Positions 1 to 8,144 of a stretch of DNA of 64,000 bases are shown piece after piece. Position numbers and translations under genes: made by a program. Source of the DNA: an uncultured Eubacteriales bacterium (lineage in GTDB: Bacteria > Bacillota > Clostridia > Christensenellales > CAG-917); assembly GCA_900547975.1 (NCBI GenBank), contig URIX01000003.1, forward strand, positions 22,433 through 86,432, written 5' to 3'. How positions within the stretch are numbered: position 1 is the first letter of the stretch; each line of letters opens with the position of its first letter. The notes under the pieces are model-generated. The model was not told the DNA's origin and searched no databases. It worked only from the letters and a program-made list of their open reading frames with translations.

Positions 1-666
1 GATTTTGAAAAACTCGTCAATAATGTCGAAGCAGTCGAGGACAAAGAAGCAGGCACGAAAACTTATGCGCTTGTTAAAACCGATAACGTAAACATCTACA
101 TCAACGTCGTTGAAACCATTGCGGACAAAAAGAGTACTTACGTTCTCAATGTGAACGGTCAAAGCGTTTGCACGAGTGCGGACGGATTCAACGATACGGC
201 AATCGAAGCGATTAAGTCTTTCGATACTTGCAAAATCACTGATGTTAAGAACGCAGGCAGACTCGCACATTATATCGGCGCAATCAAACCCGTTGCGACT
301 ACGGAAACTTCGGCAAAGTACGAAGTTATGAAAGTGGGGCAAACGATTTCGGGAATAGAGTGGAATTTTGACAACGGCGTTGACGTTCAAGAACTTATCA
401 AAGGTATTGAACCTGTTGACGGGGAAGGTGGCAAAATCTACTACCTTGTCAAGACCGACAGTGAAAGTATTTCAATTTCGGTTCTATCTTCTACGCGCGA
501 AGGCAAATCAATTTATGCGCTTTCATTTGGACAACGTTGCCCTTGGGCTTCTGACAGTTCGATTATCGATTCGAATTTGGATTTGTGCAAATCTTTTACG
601 GCGTGTAAAATAACCGAGGTTCACAACGCAGAGGTTCTTGCAAAATACGTCGGCGCAAAAGCGTAA
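1..666 (+). CDS. Tandem-repeat protein, 5'-truncated by window edge
   Basis: The frame is open from base 1 with no convincing start, so this is the C-terminal 221 residues of a longer protein. Two copies of a module of about 115 residues are visible. Each has a segment of the type D-x-x-x-L, then E-x-V-(D/E), then Y-x-L-V-K-T-D, and later an element of the type C-K-I-T-(D/E)-V-x-N-A-x-x-L-A-x-Y-(I/V)-G-A; the latter occurs near residues 78-95 and again at the C-terminus. No membrane span or catalytic motif is seen in the visible part. It ends 64 bases before the next membrane-anchored gene, so it probably belongs to the same phage-like unit, perhaps as a virion or surface component. Function is unknown, and it could also be a host gene bordering the element. 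Confidence 0.7.
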   Translation, partial: DFEKLVNNVEAVEDKEAGTKTYALVKTDNVNIYINVVETIADKKSTYVLNVNGQSVCTSADGFNDTAIEAIKSFDTCKITDVKNAGRLAHYIGAIKPVATTETSAKYEVMKVGQTISGIEWNFDNGVDVQELIKGIEPVDGEGGKIYYLVKTDSESISISVLSSTREGKSIYALSFGQRCPWASDSSIIDSNLDLCKSFTACKITEVHNAEVLAKYVGAKA

Positions 667-677
667 CACTTTCAAAT

Positions 678-704
678 GTCGGGGGTGATTTTTTCGCCCT
701 CGAC
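678..704 (+). other. 11-bp inverted repeat between phage-like genes
   Basis: The arms 678-688 and 694-704 can pair over 11 bp, including two G-T wobbles, around a five-T loop. No T-tract follows on either strand, so it is not a standard intrinsic terminator. It may be an intercistronic RNA hairpin that tunes relative expression of the neighbouring genes, as in filamentous phages, but that is inference. Confidence 0.4.
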
Positions 705-730
705 AAAACAATTTTCCAAAGGTGATAAAA

Positions 731-1612
731 ATGAAAAACAATTCTTCAAAATATAACATATGTCAAATTGTCGGCGTAAGCGTTGTTTGCGCCATACTTG
801 TTCTTGGCACTGTTCTCGGTGTTGTTTTCGGGCTTCGTTCTTCTTCGGAAGGGGCGATTACCGACTTTACACCGCAAGACGAATTTGTCGTTCGTGAGCA
901 GGTATCGGAAGGAATAACGCTTCTGTCCGGTGTGGCTACAACGGCTGCCGACGGATCTACAACGAAAACTTTGACGGCGACAGTAAATCCTGCTGATTCG
1001 TTGAAAACAGGATATTCGTGGACGGTTGCGTTTGTCAATCCAAATTCAACTTGGGCGAAAGGAAAAGACGTTACGCAGTACGTTACTGTAACGGAAAATT
1101 CAAGCAATGAATTGCAAGCCACTGTGACTTTCAAAAAACGTTTCAATGAACAAATTAAGGTAACTATAACGTGCGATGCAAAGCCTGCCGTTACGGCATC
1201 TGCGACTGTGGATTGTTACAAGGTTTTGACAAATGTCACGATTAAACTCGTTAATTCAAAAAATACGATTACATTGTCTGAGCTTGGTGAGGGACAAGAT
1301 GCTCGTGTAGACGGCGATTTCTTACCATATGAATACAATGTCACTATAACCCCCGTATTGGGCGACGGCACACTTGAACCTGTTGACACATCGTCTAAAA
1401 TTGTTCTTCATATGAATGCGGACGGTACCGAGGAGGCTGTGTCGGGTGGAAAGCTTAATCCCGATCAGGGTTATGCACAAGGCTATTTGACCCCAAATAA
1501 TGACTATGTAATAGAATTTTTCTACGGCGGTACATCTTATGCAAGATACGACGTTAGACTAATGGTTTATCCAAATACAATGTCGATGTCCGTAACTTCT
1601 ATCAAGTTTTAA
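731..1612 (+). CDS. Membrane-anchored extracellular protein of the phage-like element
   Basis: The ATG at 731 is preferred over a GTG at 722, because AAAGGTGAT then sits about seven bases upstream. The 293-residue product has a short cytoplasmic N-terminus, one hydrophobic span at about residues 11-35, and a serine/threonine/valine-rich exterior. The exterior has beta-type spacing and resembles immunoglobulin-like or bacterial Big-type folds, with segments of alternating T and V around residues 60-160. No lipobox or catalytic motif is seen. It lies between the tandem-repeat protein and another single-span protein, only 10 bases from the next start. By position it may be a minor virion or host-surface protein. 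The family was not recognised. Confidence 0.7.
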   Translation: MKNNSSKYNICQIVGVSVVCAILVLGTVLGVVFGLRSSSEGAITDFTPQDEFVVREQVSEGITLLSGVATTAADGSTTKTLTATVNPADSLKTGYSWTVAFVNPNSTWAKGKDVTQYVTVTENSSNELQATVTFKKRFNEQIKVTITCDAKPAVTASATVDCYKVLTNVTIKLVNSKNTITLSELGEGQDARVDGDFLPYEYNVTITPVLGDGTLEPVDTSSKIVLHMNADGTEEAVSGGKLNPDQGYAQGYLTPNNDYVIEFFYGGTSYARYDVRLMVYPNTMSMSVTSIKF

Positions 1613-1622
1613 GAGGTGAACC

Positions 1623-2231
1623 GTGGCAAAACAAAGTAAAGTTTCTAAAATTATATCGGTTTTGCTTGTAATTGCGCTTTTTGCAGGCGCATTTGCAGGC
1701 ATTTCCATACTTTTGAAAAAGTCGTTAGACGGAGTTTTGCCCGACTCGATGTTCTTCGTGAAAATTGCCGATAAAACGATATTTTCAACCGCTTCGGGAT
1801 ATGTTGTAAACAAAAATAATCCGCTTACGGTTGAAGTTAAAAAATCACTGCTGAATGACGATAAGGCAAATTATACGGTTACAATCGATGCCGATTCGGA
1901 GTTGTCTTTTTCGTATGTCAAAGACGGCAAAGTAAATTTGTTTAAATCGTCTGTCGATGTATCAGATTTCTTTGTTATCGTCGATAACGAAAAGGGATTT
2001 GTACTTACAGCAAAAGGTAGTTCTGTTACCGAAATGCTGAACGTACTTAATGACGGTTCGTCAATAAGCGTTGATGAAAAGTATATCGATTACAAAAAGA
2101 CAATGTTCTGGCTTACGATTACATCGAAAGACGATGTGCAATCCTTTGTAAAAATTGGTTTCTCGATAAATACTTCGCCCGTCATCATACCCGACGAGAT
2201 TGTTCTCGACCAAAAGGAAATTATATTCTAA
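1623..2231 (+). CDS. Single-span membrane protein of the phage-like element
   Basis: A GTG start at 1623 follows GAGGTGAA at four bases, the best ribosome site nearby. The 202-residue protein has a basic N-terminus (A-K-Q-S-K-V-S-K), one hydrophobic span at about residues 10-32, and an exported domain rich in alternating polar and hydrophobic residues with many Asp and Lys. No known motif is visible. Its stop overlaps the next start in TAATG, so translation of the 730-residue protein is probably coupled to it. Its placement upstream of the pIII-like gene suggests a virion assembly or surface role. The family was not recognised. Confidence 0.7.
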   Translation: MAKQSKVSKIISVLLVIALFAGAFAGISILLKKSLDGVLPDSMFFVKIADKTIFSTASGYVVNKNNPLTVEVKKSLLNDDKANYTVTIDADSELSFSYVKDGKVNLFKSSVDVSDFFVIVDNEKGFVLTAKGSSVTEMLNVLNDGSSISVDEKYIDYKKTMFWLTITSKDDVQSFVKIGFSINTSPVIIPDEIVLDQKEIIF

Positions 2232-4423
2232 TGAAAACCTATAATTCTAAACTAACTATCAGAACTTTGATTACATTGCTTGTGTTTGTAACGCTGGCGT
2301 TTTTGTCTTTTCAAATAATATCGTCGGGATTGGTTGCATACGCAGGTGATAAAGATTTGAAGTTCGATAATACGTCTATATTCGAGGATTTGTACGGAAG
2401 CAAGGACGAGCAAGGCAATGAATTCGATTTGAGCAATTATCCCGTCGACAAAAACGGCGAATTGCAATTCTATACTTTTTTAGAGTATGGATATTCATAT
2501 TATGAGAACGTACAAGAAAATTTTGCGTTGTATATGTATCTTTACAATCCGCAACAGCTTGATTTATCGACATATCTCGATTCAAACGTTGTGCGTATGG
2601 CAACGGCGTTTGCCAAGAACATTGAGGGTGAATACGTCGCTTCCGAATATGACGATTTTAACATCGTGTGCGTATCGAGAACTACGGGCGATTATGCGAA
2701 TTTGTTTTACAAATTCAAGATTTTAGATCCGGAAAAGAAGCTTCTTGCGTTGGCTCAAAAGTATGAATCGGAAAACGGTTGTCGCAGATACGATATTGCA
2801 GGCGTTTATCTCAAAACCGATAAAAGCGACGTAACGTTGGACAAAAACATCGGACGTTCTTTTAAGTGTAGCGGTTATATGGCGACGTATGGCGAAAACG
2901 CAAATAATCCGTCCACTTTCATGTGCAAAGTTGACGTTCTCGAAACGCTTGATTTGAAAGTGTATCAGACGAGTTATTTGACGGGTGTATCGAGCGCAGG
3001 CGCATATCACCACAACAATGTGAGTTCGGTATATTTTGCCATTCCGCAAAGAGTTTTCGATAAGTACGGCAGTCTTTGGGAAATTTATGCTCAATGGTAT
3101 GAGTGCAAAACCGCGCCGATATTGGTGACGTCGAATCAAGATTTTTATCAAAAAGCATTATCAAACAATCATTATGAAACCATTGATAATTCAGAAGGCG
3201 GAACATCTCTTTTGTATGACAAATCGGTGGATTATTTGTTGTGGTATGGTAGGCATAGCGATTCGGTTGCGGGGTCTTCAAATATATTGCACTATGACTG
3301 GGCTTATAATTTAAGACCGTTTTCGATGACCTCTGGCAATATGTTTATTCAACGTTTTGCTAATAGTTACTCAAATGTATTGCCGTTTGTGTTTTACAGT
3401 CCGTCGTACACGGATTCGGGTGCGTTTAACGTTATAAACAAACAAACGGTTGCAGGCGACGTAACATCTTCTTCGATTAGGGATTATATTCAGAACTACG
3501 CTTCGAGCAATTATGTATCTTGGCATACGTCGAGGAATCTTCCGTCCGAACTCTTTGTAAATGAAGTCGATTCTACTCGTTCTGCAAAGGGGATTCAAGT
3601 CGGGTTGAACAAAATCAGAACGAATCTTCAAGATACTTTTGATTTGAATTCGTATAATTCAAATCATTCGTGGTGGGATAAACTTTGGGAATACGGTTGG
3701 TCTTATCCAAAGGACGAAGCATTGGACGAATCGCATACGAACGTTAGTCCGTTTGAAGAAGTTAAACAGACTTCGTTGAATTCTTCGAGTATTGCTTCCG
3801 ATTTGCTTATCAACGAAAACGACATCGAGTCTTTCAAGACGTTTTGCAACGTAAGCTATGGCAAAAAGGAAGTGCCGTATTTGTTTAGATTCGCCGTGTC
3901 TGATTATACGTCACGACCTATAACTCGTAATCCTGGAAGATTAGATGTCGATCAAGATGTCGTTGATTCCTATCTTGCACAAGAAACGGTATTTTTCGAC
4001 TTTAACATCATAACTATGACGTTTAAGGGCAAGGAAGATTATTATACGCTTGCGGTTATGCATACGCCCGTTGATGTCATTGCAGGCGTTGAACCACCGC
4101 CCGTTGAGCTTACCCCGGGCGAACATCTTGCCAACAATTTTTTGACTGCAATGCAAAAGATTTGGGATTGGTTCAAAAATAGCAATTTCTTAAAAGCGTT
4201 GAAGATTCTCGGCTTGATAATCGTCGGCGCAATAATCGCTTTAATTTTGATAAAGGTTATCGGATTCTTTATCGGAAAATTCAAGAAAGGAAATCGAGGC
4301 GGACAAAAGCAATCCAACGTAACCGTCGTTATCGATTCGGATTCCGTAAAGAAGAATCCAGAGCGGAAGGGGATTTATCGGAAAACTCGTCAGAAGCCGA
4401 AGAATGAATCTCGTCGAAGGTGA
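2231..4423 (+). CDS. Putative pIII-like adsorption/minor coat protein
   Basis: The 730-residue protein begins with a signal peptide (hydrophobic residues about 12-32, likely cleaved after A-Y-A). A long Tyr/Trp/Asn/Ser-rich exterior follows. One hydrophobic span lies at about residues 655-680 near the C-terminus, and the tail is strongly basic (K-F-K-K-G then many K/R). Secreted body plus C-terminal inner-membrane anchor is the topology of filamentous phage pIII, which binds the host receptor and is held in the membrane until virion release. Gene order also fits, since it is followed by a small membrane peptide and then a pI-like ATPase. No sequence similarity to a named pIII was recognised, which is usual because adsorption proteins diverge fast. 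A host surface protein is the main alternative. Confidence 0.55.
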   Translation: MKTYNSKLTIRTLITLLVFVTLAFLSFQIISSGLVAYAGDKDLKFDNTSIFEDLYGSKDEQGNEFDLSNYPVDKNGELQFYTFLEYGYSYYENVQENFALYMYLYNPQQLDLSTYLDSNVVRMATAFAKNIEGEYVASEYDDFNIVCVSRTTGDYANLFYKFKILDPEKKLLALAQKYESENGCRRYDIAGVYLKTDKSDVTLDKNIGRSFKCSGYMATYGENANNPSTFMCKVDVLETLDLKVYQTSYLTGVSSAGAYHHNNVSSVYFAIPQRVFDKYGSLWEIYAQWYECKTAPILVTSNQDFYQKALSNNHYETIDNSEGGTSLLYDKSVDYLLWYGRHSDSVAGSSNILHYDWAYNLRPFSMTSGNMFIQRFANSYSNVLPFVFYSPSYTDSGAFNVINKQTVAGDVTSSSIRDYIQNYASSNYVSWHTSRNLPSELFVNEVDSTRSAKGIQVGLNKIRTNLQDTFDLNSYNSNHSWWDKLWEYGWSYPKDEALDESHTNVSPFEEVKQTSLNSSSIASDLLINENDIESFKTFCNVSYGKKEVPYLFRFAVSDYTSRPITRNPGRLDVDQDVVDSYLAQETVFFDFNIITMTFKGKEDYYTLAVMHTPVDVIAGVEPPPVELTPGEHLANNFLTAMQKIWDWFKNSNFLKALKILGLIIVGAIIALILIKVIGFFIGKFKKGNRGGQKQSNVTVVIDSDSVKKNPERKGIYRKTRQKPKNESRRR

Positions 4424-4428
4424 TTGCT

Positions 4429-4542
4429 ATGGAACCTAAAATCGACAAAAAGAAAATCGGCATTAGTATTGCCAAAATCATAGGATTTTGTATCGGCGCA
4501 TTTCTAATCGGATACATTGTCTATACATTTATCAACGCATAA
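4429..4542 (+). CDS. 37-aa single-span membrane peptide (pVI or coat candidate)
   Basis: This short frame starts with ATG at 4429, six bases after the preceding stop, behind AAGGTGATT. The peptide has a charged N-terminus (M-E-P-K-I-D-K-K-K), then one hydrophobic helix of about 24 residues containing small residues (G-F-C-I-G-A-F-L-I-G), and ends F-I-N-A. It stops five bases before the start of the ATPase gene, so all three genes are tightly packed. Position corresponds to gene VI of Ff, between III and I. The size and acidic-to-hydrophobic layout also resemble a mature major coat helix, although there is no cleavable signal and the basic patch precedes the helix. Which virion part it forms is not decided by sequence. 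Confidence 0.6.
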   Translation: MEPKIDKKKIGISIAKIIGFCIGAFLIGYIVYTFINA

Positions 4543-4547
4543 CGGAT

Positions 4548-6791
4548 ATGAAAAAAGAAAACGTTTTGAAAAACTTAATCTGCGCAGGAATCGCAATCGG
4601 GCTTATGTTGCTCGGTGTGTTCTGTTTTAGAGAATCTTATTTGAGATTCTTTGAAGCGTGCAAGGATTTCGGTCTTGCTGTTGCAGGGTTGTTTTTGAAA
4701 GTGTTTTCTTTCTCGTCTGATTTCAATTCAAAGAGTGTGTTCGAGGTTTCGAGCATTCCGCTTGAAAGCATTATCCCGTTAGATTTTTCGGCGTTTGTAT
4801 CGAAGGTGAAAAACTTTGGTTCAAAACTTATCGACGTCGAAAACATCGTCGGATATTTCCACGTCATTTGGCTTGGAAGTTACATCTTTATATACTTGCT
4901 TTTGATTGGCGTGCCAGTACTTTTTATCGTGTTGGCTATTATAGACGCTAATCTAAAAGGCAAGAACAACAATCACGGCGCCGAATCGAAACCGCTTGTT
5001 TTATTTAAGCGTTTTGAACGCCGTATTTTAAGTCCGATTAATTTTGAAGTTAAGAGTTTCGTGACTTTTGTTCGTGAATCGAAACTTTGGAAAGTCATAT
5101 GGACTGTAATTATAGTTTTCAATTTGAACGTCGCCACAGTCCTTATGGAACTTATGGCGTTGTATTTTGCACTTTTGGACGGTTTGAACGTATCGAACCT
5201 GTATATCCTTTTTTATAAACTATTTGCTGATTTATCGATGTTGACCCGTGTTCCCGTTACGGTCTGGATAATCTTTGCGATTTTCTTTGTTTTAATTTGG
5301 CGCAGAAAGAAAGGGTATGAGCGTTTGAATCGTCGTGAGCAAAAGAACAGGGCGGTTATCGAGTTGCTTTGCACATTCGTTATTTTCTTTGCGACAATGG
5401 GCGCAGGCAAAACGCTAACTATGACAGACGTTATTTTGACGAAGCAACAAGAACTTCGTGAATCGGCTTTGGACATAATGAAAGAAGTCGATTTGACTTT
5501 CCCCGATTTCAAGTGGGCTGTATTCGAGCAAGATATGAAGAAGATGATGAATTCATATCAACGCCCGAAACGTGATTTTTTCGGAAAAGTTGTTAGGGAT
5601 GAGTACGGGAATATCGTTTTTGAAACGGCACGTCCGATTCTTTACAATCTTTCTCGTATCGACGATTATTTTCACAATTTGAAAATAACCGCAAAAAGAT
5701 ACTTCGACGAGGACAACTGCGAGTATCGAAAGTTTTACGATAAAGCCGTAGCACAGGGCAAATTGAAACCTATTATGTGGGGCTATGACGTTGAATATTA
5801 CGGATTCTGGGCGGATAACGCCTTGAAGTACGAATATATACTTGATGCTTTGCGTGATTATGCGCAGGCGTATTTTATCTATTCTTTGCCGACGAGCTTA
5901 ATTTTCTCAAATTATGCCGTCGTGACGAAGGACGTTAAAAACGACACGGGCAATTTTCCTGCTTGGATGACGGACTTTTTTGAAGTGCCGACATTCGAGT
6001 CTGACGGTGAGTCTATGAACTCGCACATATTGGACAACGATATGTTGCGACTCGGCAAGAAGTTTGACGAAAATAACAAATACAAAGATGTTTTTGAATT
6101 TGGCGTTCTTGCTTACACGGAAGGCGACAAAGAGCGTGGCAATATGCTCGATACAATGGAACTTAAAAAACTTGTCGAAGAAGTGAATCAGAAGAACGAC
6201 AATTTCAATGGAACGTTCAAGATGTCGAGGCATCCTGCGACGATTCGCAATAGAAAGTTTTTCTTTGCGTATATGGATATGCAGAGAACGAGCAGTATAA
6301 ACGCCGACTTGAAAGAAATTGGCGACAACGTAAAGATTGAATCTGCGACTTCAACCGAAATGTTGATGCCGTTTTTTGCCATAGATGAACTGGTGTTCAA
6401 TCTCGTAATGCCATACTTTTATAATAAGTACTACGAATTCCGCCACAATCGAGGCGATATGAATTTGACGATGTACTTGATGAAGAAGGTAGCCACGGCG
6501 ATGAATAATCATTATGTCAGAGCATATAACACGTTCGGGTGTAAGACTGAAAAGTTGATTATCAATGAAGAAAAAGAGGCAAAGTACTACATTATGCCGA
6601 AGAAGATATTCAGCGGTGTTTTCTCGTCCGATGCGCTTGCAAGTTTCTTCCGGATGAAATCATCCAGAGCGATGCTCGGCGTGAATGATATACCGACGTA
6701 TCAGAGCGACAAGGCGAGCATAAGCGAACTTGAACAACTCAACAGTTACTTTGTGCGGGATTGGATGAAATATCTCGGTAAAGACGAATAA
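4548..6791 (+). CDS. Zot/pI-like phage assembly ATPase with multi-span N-terminus
   Basis: The start is placed at ATG 4548 (M-K-K-E-N), directly after the small membrane gene, giving 747 residues. Hydrophobic spans lie at about residues 10-27, 100-132, 180-210 and 235-252. A Walker A motif (G-A-G-K-T, residues 285-289) comes next, followed by a degenerate Walker B-like strand (G-V-L-A-Y-T-E-G) and a sensor-like segment (F-F-A-Y-M-D-M-Q-R-T) preceded by S-R-H. This pattern of R-H, hydrophobic strand and Q-R matches the Zot/pI branch of FtsK-HerA P-loop ATPases. Those proteins drive filamentous phage assembly and extrusion at the cytoplasmic membrane. Usual Zot proteins have the P-loop near the N-terminus and one span after it. 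Here several spans precede it, which also recalls conjugative coupling proteins, but no relaxase or type IV secretion genes are nearby. Confidence 0.6.
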   Translation: MKKENVLKNLICAGIAIGLMLLGVFCFRESYLRFFEACKDFGLAVAGLFLKVFSFSSDFNSKSVFEVSSIPLESIIPLDFSAFVSKVKNFGSKLIDVENIVGYFHVIWLGSYIFIYLLLIGVPVLFIVLAIIDANLKGKNNNHGAESKPLVLFKRFERRILSPINFEVKSFVTFVRESKLWKVIWTVIIVFNLNVATVLMELMALYFALLDGLNVSNLYILFYKLFADLSMLTRVPVTVWIIFAIFFVLIWRRKKGYERLNRREQKNRAVIELLCTFVIFFATMGAGKTLTMTDVILTKQQELRESALDIMKEVDLTFPDFKWAVFEQDMKKMMNSYQRPKRDFFGKVVRDEYGNIVFETARPILYNLSRIDDYFHNLKITAKRYFDEDNCEYRKFYDKAVAQGKLKPIMWGYDVEYYGFWADNALKYEYILDALRDYAQAYFIYSLPTSLIFSNYAVVTKDVKNDTGNFPAWMTDFFEVPTFESDGESMNSHILDNDMLRLGKKFDENNKYKDVFEFGVLAYTEGDKERGNMLDTMELKKLVEEVNQKNDNFNGTFKMSRHPATIRNRKFFFAYMDMQRTSSINADLKEIGDNVKIESATSTEMLMPFFAIDELVFNLVMPYFYNKYYEFRHNRGDMNLTMYLMKKVATAMNNHYVRAYNTFGCKTEKLIINEEKEAKYYIMPKKIFSGVFSSDALASFFRMKSSRAMLGVNDIPTYQSDKASISELEQLNSYFVRDWMKYLGKDE

Positions 6792-6797
6792 TACGTT

Positions 6798-6875
6798 CTC
6801 GATGTCAAGGACAAGGCAAAAATAATTTTTGCTCGCAAAAATTATTTTCGGGACGGAATGCCCCTTGACATCGAG
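6798..6875 (+). other. Large hairpin; candidate ssDNA phage origin or packaging signal
   Basis: Outer arms 6798-6810 and 6863-6875 are a perfect 13-bp inverted repeat. A 4-bp helix (6815-6818 with 6859-6862) and a perfect 14-bp inner helix (6819-6832 with 6835-6848) nest inside. The inner helix is A/T-rich and the outer is mixed. It begins seven bases after the ATPase stop. It could terminate transcription, but the last arm is not followed by a T-run. In filamentous phages the region ahead of the replication gene holds the packaging hairpin and the plus and minus origins. Assignment here is by position and structure only. Confidence 0.55.
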
Positions 6876-6900
6876 GGATAAAGATTACAATTTTACAAGT

Positions 6901-7074
6901 CCGTGCAACATATGTGTTGCACGGCTTGGTTGCAAAATAAGCTTGACGTTTGAGCGTAAGCGATACAACTCAAAATTTTGCCCTCGGAAGTCCGACGGCG
7001 CACAAGAGCAGGTTGCCGGTGCGCCGACGGAAGCCGAAGGCAAAAATGTTTGCGCACTTGATACTGCGCAAACA
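6901..7074 (+). other. Three further stem-loops in the intergenic region before rep
   Basis: A perfect 10-bp hairpin with a 4-base loop lies at 6901-6924. A two-part stem pairs 6978-6987 with 7034-7043 (one mismatch) and, inside it, 6996-7003 with 7019-7026. A perfect 10-bp hairpin with an 8-base loop lies at 7047-7074, ending 20 bases before the rep start. With the large hairpin at 6798-6875, nearly the whole 303-base stretch 6792-7094 can fold, as in the intergenic region of Ff phages. Frames through this stretch cross the hairpins and were judged non-coding. The nick site cannot be picked from sequence alone. Confidence 0.5.
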
Positions 7075-7094
7075 TAAAGGTCACGGAGGCTGAA

Positions 7095-8144
7095 ATGAAC
7101 GCACTCTTGAATTCTCTATTACATAACTGCGTAAAGCGTGAAGAAATGACTCCGAGCTGGCTTCCTGATAAGGATGCCAACTATCACGATATAGCGATAG
7201 CAGAGAAGAAACTCGCAAGCAACGAGAATCGCAGATACATATATCAAAATTATTGCGCAACTTGCACTTGCAGGACAAATTGCAAAATAATCGGATATAG
7301 GCATTGGAAGAAGATAAACACGATAATAAATAGATTTCCGACTGGGGAAGTCGAGATAATTCGTTTTGACGAGCCGTTGAAGTGTATAGACGAGAACGTC
7401 AATCAAGAAAATGTCGGCGGAAGGAATTATATAGAGATAGACGGGATTTTGTTTCCGAAAGACGAAAACGCAAGCAATGCAAAGTTTTTGGAAAATATGT
7501 CAAACTCTGCGAGGCAGAGTGTAGACAAATATTGGGGCTTTGCAAAATCGAACGAATGGGATTATTTCATAACGTTGACTTGCGATCCGAAGAAGGTTGA
7601 CAGATTCGATGACGACAAAGTAAAAGAACTTTGGACGTATTGCAGGAAGAAGATTCAACGTTTCGATTGCAACGCAAAGATTTTGCTTGTGTGGGAACGT
7701 CATAAAAAAGAAAACGAATACGGACAGAAGGCATTGCACGCTCACGGTTTCGTATCGATGCAACGGGCGTTTACGTGGCGACAAATGAAAGATAGGAACG
7801 GGAAGTGGATGTATTCGAATACGGGTGCAGCATTGTTTGAGTTTCCGTTCTGGGATTACGGACTTGCGACGTGCGCAATTATACCGAAGGGAAAAGACGA
7901 GAACGGGAACGATATAACGCAAGGTGCGGTTGTAAGTTATCTTTCAAAGTATATGAGCAAGAGTGAGATAAGTGAAGTCGGCTATGGAAAGAAACGTTTT
8001 CATCATACGACGAATCTTGCGTTCAAAGAAAAAGGAATGTATTGTATGGATTGCGACACGTTTGAAGAATCAATCGGGGATGACTTCGAGATATATAAGA
8101 AGGATGACAAGGGCAGAACGTATTATAGAAGCAAAAGGCACTGA
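7095..8144 (+). CDS. HUH rolling-circle replication initiation protein
   Basis: A 349-residue protein with a good ribosome site (GGAGG eight bases before ATG). It carries the three HUH endonuclease motifs in order. Motif 1 is F-I-T-L-T-C-D-P at residues 158-165, motif 2 is the metal-binding H-A-H at 215-217, and the tyrosine motif is Y-L-S-K-Y-M-S-K at 282-289, where Y282 or Y286 would attack the DNA. An N-terminal cysteine cluster (C-A-T-C-T-C, then C) near residues 55-65 may bind zinc. Such proteins nick the double-stranded form of ssDNA phages or plasmids to start rolling-circle replication. The layout resembles microvirus and inovirus Reps. It sits directly downstream of the hairpin region, its likely target, and is the last gene of the element. 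Confidence 0.8.
   Translation: MNALLNSLLHNCVKREEMTPSWLPDKDANYHDIAIAEKKLASNENRRYIYQNYCATCTCRTNCKIIGYRHWKKINTIINRFPTGEVEIIRFDEPLKCIDENVNQENVGGRNYIEIDGILFPKDENASNAKFLENMSNSARQSVDKYWGFAKSNEWDYFITLTCDPKKVDRFDDDKVKELWTYCRKKIQRFDCNAKILLVWERHKKENEYGQKALHAHGFVSMQRAFTWRQMKDRNGKWMYSNTGAALFEFPFWDYGLATCAIIPKGKDENGNDITQGAVVSYLSKYMSKSEISEVGYGKKRFHHTTNLAFKEKGMYCMDCDTFEESIGDDFEIYKKDDKGRTYYRSKRH

Noticed and set aside
678..704. Intrinsic terminator after the tandem-repeat gene
   Set aside because: The stem is strong but no T-tract follows on either strand.
6829..7077. 82-codon plus-strand frame between the ATPase and rep genes
   Set aside because: It runs through three stem-loops, has no ribosome site, and the surrounding DNA looks like a structured origin region rather than coding sequence.
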